NCBI GenBank assembly: GCA_003644265.1
Contig: QNBX01000089.1
Location: forward strand, 1-18,338
Length of the DNA: 18,338 bases
Direction: 5' to 3'
Source of the DNA: Planctomycetota bacterium
GTDB lineage: Bacteria > Planctomycetota > B15-G4
Shown here: piece after piece, positions 15,593 to 18,338 of the stretch
How positions within the stretch are numbered: the stretch's first letter is position 1
Layout: the number at the start of each line of letters is the position of its first letter
Notes under the pieces: model-generated
What the model was told of the DNA's origin: nothing
Databases searched by the model: none
The model's input: the letters and a program-made list of their open reading frames with translations, nothing else
Position numbers and translations under genes: made by a program

Positions 15593-17305
15593 GTGCGCGT
15601 CCTGTTCGTCTACAACGAGGTCGAGAGCCTGGGGCTGCAGTACCTCTCGTCGGCCCTGCGCCACGCGGGCCACGAGACGGGGCTGGTGTTCGACCCGCGC
15701 CTGTTCGACTTCTTCCGGCGCGAGTACAGCAATCGTCTGGCCGCGCGCCTGTTCTCGTTCCGCCGTGAGCTGATGCAGCGCATCGAGCAGTTTGAGCCGG
15801 ACGTGGTGGGCTTCCAGGTGCTCACGGCCAACGCCGGCTGGTGTCAGGGCTGGGCGCGGGAGATCCGGCGGCGCCTGCCCGGCGTGACCATCGTGGCCGG
15901 GGGCTACCACGCCACGGCCAGCGCCGAGGTCGTGCTGCGCAGCGGCCCCTACGATTGGATCCTGCGCGGCGAGGCCGAGGACGCCCTGGTGGAGCTGGTG
16001 GGCAGCCTGGAGGACGCGCGCGAAACGAGCGCGCCGGTGGACACGTCCATCCCCAACCTGGCTTACCTCGACCACGAGCAGCGCTTCGTCGAGAACCCGC
16101 TGCGCCCCTACGAGCAGGACCTCGACCGCTTCCACGACCCGGACAAGGAGCTGTTCTGGCAGCTCGGCCCGCCCTTCACCGTGGGACACCTGGTGCAGTG
16201 GCGCCGCGGCTGCCCCTGGGGCTGCACGTTCTGCGGCAACAACACCTACCGGCGCATCTACTACCCGGGCCGCAAGGACTACATGTACACGCGCTCGTTC
16301 CTGCGCAGCCGCTCGGTGGACTCGGTGCTGGCGGAGCTCAGGCGCGTCAAGGCCAACTACGCGCCGCAGATCATGCGCATCAATGACGACGACATCTGCG
16401 CCGATGAGCCCTGGCTCAAGCAGCTGGCCGAGCGCATGACGGACGCCGAGCGCGTGCCCTTCAAGTGCTTCGCCATCCCCAACAACATCAACGAACGCAC
16501 CGTCGTCTATCTCAAGCAGATCGGCTGCGCCCAGATCCAGATGGGCGTGCAGTCGCTCAACGCCGACATCCGCAAGCTGATCGGGCGCCCCAACAGCGAC
16601 GAGCAGATCGCGCGCGCCATCGACCTCTGCCGGCAGCACGAGATCGGCCTGTTCGTCGATCAGATCTTCGGCCTGCCGGGGGAGACCGAGGACGACTGCA
16701 AGCAGCTGGAGCGCTTCTACAGCGAGCACCGCCCCGACTGCGTCAGCGTGTACTGGCTCGACATCTGGGCCGGCGCCGACATGCTGCAGCAGGCCGTCGA
16801 CTCGGGCACCATCAGCGAGAGCCAGGCGCAGATCATCCGTAGCACCAGCGAGCCGGGCGACATCTCCACCCGGCGCAACTACCACAACCGCTTCGCGCGG
16901 CCCTACGCCACGCGGCTCGAGGTGCACAACAGCTACTCGCCTGGCTTCGCGCGCCTGCTGCTGAAGAGCGGCCTGTGGCGCGTCTGGGGCGCGCTCAATC
17001 TGTTCCGCTTCACGCGCGTCTGGTACGCATGGAAGCACGCGCGTCAGCTCGACCGCTGGCCCGCGGCGCGCGAGGGCTACGACCTGAGCTGGGCCCGCTT
17101 CCCGCGCTTCTTCCAGCACTTCATGGGCCTGCGCATCAAGAGCTGGTTCTCGCGCAGGAACCCGCTGCCGCTGGTGGCCCTGGCGCCCGTGGGCCCCGCG
17201 CGACGGCAACGCACACGCGCCGAGCGCGGGGCGCAGACACCGCACGTCCCCGCCGAGCAGCTCGTGCCCCAGGCGCACACGCCGCCCGGCCACCACGCCG
17301 CGTGA
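15593..17305 (+). CDS. B12-binding-domain radical SAM enzyme (class B-like)
   Basis: This 570-residue protein has an N-terminal Rossmann-like region (1-150; MRVLFVYNEVESLGLQYLSS, DVVGFQVLTANAG, TIVAGGYHATASAEV, WILRGEAEDAL) typical of B12-binding radical SAM proteins. The radical SAM core follows, with C207-x3-C211-x2-C214 (RGCPWGCTFCG) binding the 4Fe-4S cluster and later core strands MGVQSLNADIRKLIGR and DQIFGLPGETEDD. No DxHxxG motif is visible, as in many class B radical SAM enzymes that bind cobalamin without a His ligand. The C-terminal part (about 440-520) is rich in Arg, Trp and Phe, and the last 50 residues are Pro/Arg/His-rich and probably disordered. Such enzymes often methylate unactivated carbon or rearrange lipids and natural products; the substrate here is unknown. 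It follows the methyltransferase by four bases, so the two probably act on one pathway. Confidence 0.9.
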   Translation: MRVLFVYNEVESLGLQYLSSALRHAGHETGLVFDPRLFDFFRREYSNRLAARLFSFRRELMQRIEQFEPDVVGFQVLTANAGWCQGWAREIRRRLPGVTIVAGGYHATASAEVVLRSGPYDWILRGEAEDALVELVGSLEDARETSAPVDTSIPNLAYLDHEQRFVENPLRPYEQDLDRFHDPDKELFWQLGPPFTVGHLVQWRRGCPWGCTFCGNNTYRRIYYPGRKDYMYTRSFLRSRSVDSVLAELRRVKANYAPQIMRINDDDICADEPWLKQLAERMTDAERVPFKCFAIPNNINERTVVYLKQIGCAQIQMGVQSLNADIRKLIGRPNSDEQIARAIDLCRQHEIGLFVDQIFGLPGETEDDCKQLERFYSEHRPDCVSVYWLDIWAGADMLQQAVDSGTISESQAQIIRSTSEPGDISTRRNYHNRFARPYATRLEVHNSYSPGFARLLLKSGLWRVWGALNLFRFTRVWYAWKHARQLDRWPAAREGYDLSWARFPRFFQHFMGLRIKSWFSRRNPLPLVALAPVGPARRQRTRAERGAQTPHVPAEQLVPQAHTPPGHHAA

Positions 17306-17312
17306 GGCGATC

Positions 17313-17338
17313 GGCCCGCGGGCCTGGTGCCAGGGCCC
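17313..17338. other. GC-rich hairpin between convergent genes
   Basis: A perfect 12-base palindrome GGCCCGCGGGCC (17313-17324) begins seven bases after the B12-type radical SAM stop, and it overlaps a second imperfect stem reaching 17338. There is no T-tract, so it may only mark the 3' end of the transcript or slow polymerase. The gap 17306-17430 between the two convergent genes shows nothing else. Confidence 0.3.
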
Positions 17339-17430
17339 TCTGCCGGCATCCGACGTCCGCTCGGTCGCACCCGGTGCTCCTGCCCTTGCGACCCGGGCCT
17401 GCGCGACGTGTCCGTCGACCGGCCACCGAT

Positions 17431-17921
17431 TCAGGCCGGCACCGAGTCCGCCAGCTCGCGGTACAGCGTCTCGGCCAGGTGCACGTAGTCGTCGGAGGCG
17501 GCCTGCTGGTTGCGCAGCTGCTCGGGCGAGGACTGGCCGCGTTCGCGCTCCGCCGCCAGCAGGTCGGCCACCTGACGCGCCGCCGCCTCGACCCGCGCCA
17601 GCCCCGCCCGCGCCCGCACGCTGGTGGCCGCGTCCAGCCGCAGCAAGCGGTGCCGGCCCGCGCCGCTGTCATCGCGCAACCACAGGCGCAACAGGCCGGA
17701 GGCGCCCGGCTCCTCGATCAACAGACCCGGCCCCCACTGGTGCACGGGCGCGAAGGACTCCAGCGCCAGGATCCACTCCGACTCGCCCAGCGGGCGCCAG
17801 CTGCCCGGGGGCATATCGTCGTCCAGCAACCCGAGCGGATCGTTCACAAGCCTCGCCCCGACCGGCGCGCGCACGAACTGCGCGCCAGCTGCTCGGTGTC
17901 CACCGAGTTGGCGAGGCTCAC
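17431..17921 (-). CDS. unrecognised small protein, probably frameshifted
   Basis: Two minus-strand frames join into one sensible protein of about 163 residues if a single base is restored near 17880-17884. The first frame, from GTG 17921, gives SLANSVDTEQLAR and then degrades into Arg/Ser/Cys. The second frame reads QFVRAPVGARLVNDPLGLLD just before an alternative GTG start at 17847 and continues to the TGA at 17431. If the shift is real, the functional product may be only the 138-residue ORF 17431-17847, which itself begins in a GTGA overlap. The protein has a beta-rich first half (EWILALESF, LLRLWLRDD) and an alpha-helical, charged C-terminal half (about 95-160). I cannot name a family. The GTG at 17921 overlaps the stop of the asparaginase-like fragment as GTGA, so the two genes were probably coupled. 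Confidence 0.55.
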
Positions 17922-18256
17922 CACACGACCTCGCTCTTGAACATGCGCGTGCCGTCCGCGTCGGTGCTGGCGTAGCGGAACGCGCCGGTGGTGCAGCAGC
18001 CCGCCACGCCGCCGGTCGTGTCCAGCGCCAGAAAGGCCACCTGCTGGCGCTGCCCGGCGCGCTTGCCGTTCTCGGCCACGCGCGCGGTGATCTCGCGGCA
18101 GGCCTCGGCCGCGCTGGCGCCGCGGCGCATGGCCTCCACCACCGCGAACGAGCCGCACACGCGCATGGCCTCCTCGCCCACACCGGTGCTGACGCAGGCG
18201 CCGGCGCGGTCGTCGCAGTAGGCGCCCGCGCCGATCAGGGGTGAGTCGCCCACCGC
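17918..18256 (-). pseudogene. glycosylasparaginase-type Ntn hydrolase, C-terminal part of the beta subunit
   Basis: The minus strand encodes about 112 residues starting VGDSPLIGAGAYCDDRAG. This is the highly conserved substrate-binding region that follows the catalytic Thr in glycosylasparaginases and isoaspartyl peptidases (usually GRVGDSPxxGAG). It continues through STGVGEEAMRV, AVVEAMRRGASAAEAC and LALDTTGGVAG to a normal C-terminus at the TGA 17918. The catalytic Thr and the alpha subunit should lie upstream, at higher coordinates on this strand, but reading past 18256 gives Arg/Trp/Cys-rich sequence with no family resemblance. The missing catalytic segment is instead found on the opposite strand from 18259. 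As it stands this copy cannot make an active enzyme. The family call is firm; whether the break is biological is not. Confidence 0.8.
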
Positions 18257-18258
18257 CC

Positions 18259-18338
18259 GAGCAGGACCACGACACCATCGGACAGATCGTGCTGCACGAG
18301 GGCCGCTTCGGCGTGGCCGTCAGCACCAGCGGGCGCGC
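18259..18338 (+). pseudogene. glycosylasparaginase catalytic segment on the opposite strand (inverted fragment, runs off window)
   Basis: The plus strand from 18259 encodes EQDHDTIGQIVLHEGRF and continues GVAVSTSGRA to the window edge. HDTIG is the autocleavage and catalytic site of the family: the precursor is cut before Thr (codon 18274-18276), which then becomes the N-terminal nucleophile. STSG normally lies only a few residues before GRVGDSP, which here is encoded on the minus strand starting at about 18253. The two pieces are therefore successive, non-overlapping parts of one protein in opposite orientation. No start codon or alpha subunit precedes this segment in frame. Confidence 0.75.

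Noticed and set aside
18254..18335. Phase-variable inversion between the 6-bp pair CGCCCG/CGGGCG
   Set aside because: Six bases are common by chance at this GC content, and re-inverting the block does not put HDTIG...STSG in frame with VGDSPL.

Overview
This is a GC-rich bacterial chromosomal window with tightly packed genes and several GTG starts. The best lineage clue is the C-terminal domain of the secreted propeller protein at 7571-9325. It is a roughly 120-residue beta-rich module ending in PxGxxSGIEFYEQWW...ASNTIRATTP, a type I associate with secreted proteins of Planctomycetota. The lineage is therefore an inference from one domain plus base composition; no rRNA or other marker gene is present.

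Left region (1-7486, + strand). The 3' end of an unrecognised gene is followed by a four-gene run with almost no spacing: a TIGR03960-type radical SAM protein, two half-size ABC exporters and an Nramp-like membrane transporter. Each junction overlaps by 1 or 4 bases (TGATG, GTGA, GTGA), so this looks like one translationally coupled operon. The two ABC genes look like a heterodimeric exporter: the first has Asp in place of the catalytic Glu and the second has a weakened signature motif, and both changes fall in the same composite ATP site. A hairpin with a T-tract on the minus strand (7515-7556) separates this operon from the convergent gene.

Middle region (7571-14676, - strand). A secreted protein carries a seven-unit RCC1-like beta-propeller followed by the Planctomycetota-type C-terminal domain. 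Upstream of it on the same strand lies a coupled pair: a YfhO-like polytopic membrane protein (GT-C-like) and a lipoprotein of the sulfatase/alkaline-phosphatase superfamily with Thr at the nucleophile position.

Right region (14821-17305, + strand). A methyltransferase and a B12-binding-type radical SAM enzyme lie 4 bases apart, transcribed divergently from the YfhO-like/lipoprotein pair. Together these four genes could act in making or decorating a cell-envelope glycan or lipid; this is inference from context only.

Extreme right (17431-18338). A small unrecognised gene appears to carry a frameshift. Next to it is a glycosylasparaginase-type Ntn hydrolase whose C-terminal part is on the minus strand while its catalytic segment (HDTIG...) is on the plus strand. 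This is either a real inversion or a chimeric join or assembly error. Two anomalies within 400 bases make sequence error near this end a serious possibility.

No CRISPR array, tRNA, rRNA, insertion sequence or phage gene was seen. The most system-like novelty is the divergent YfhO / TLPSH-lipoprotein / methyltransferase / B12-radical-SAM cluster.
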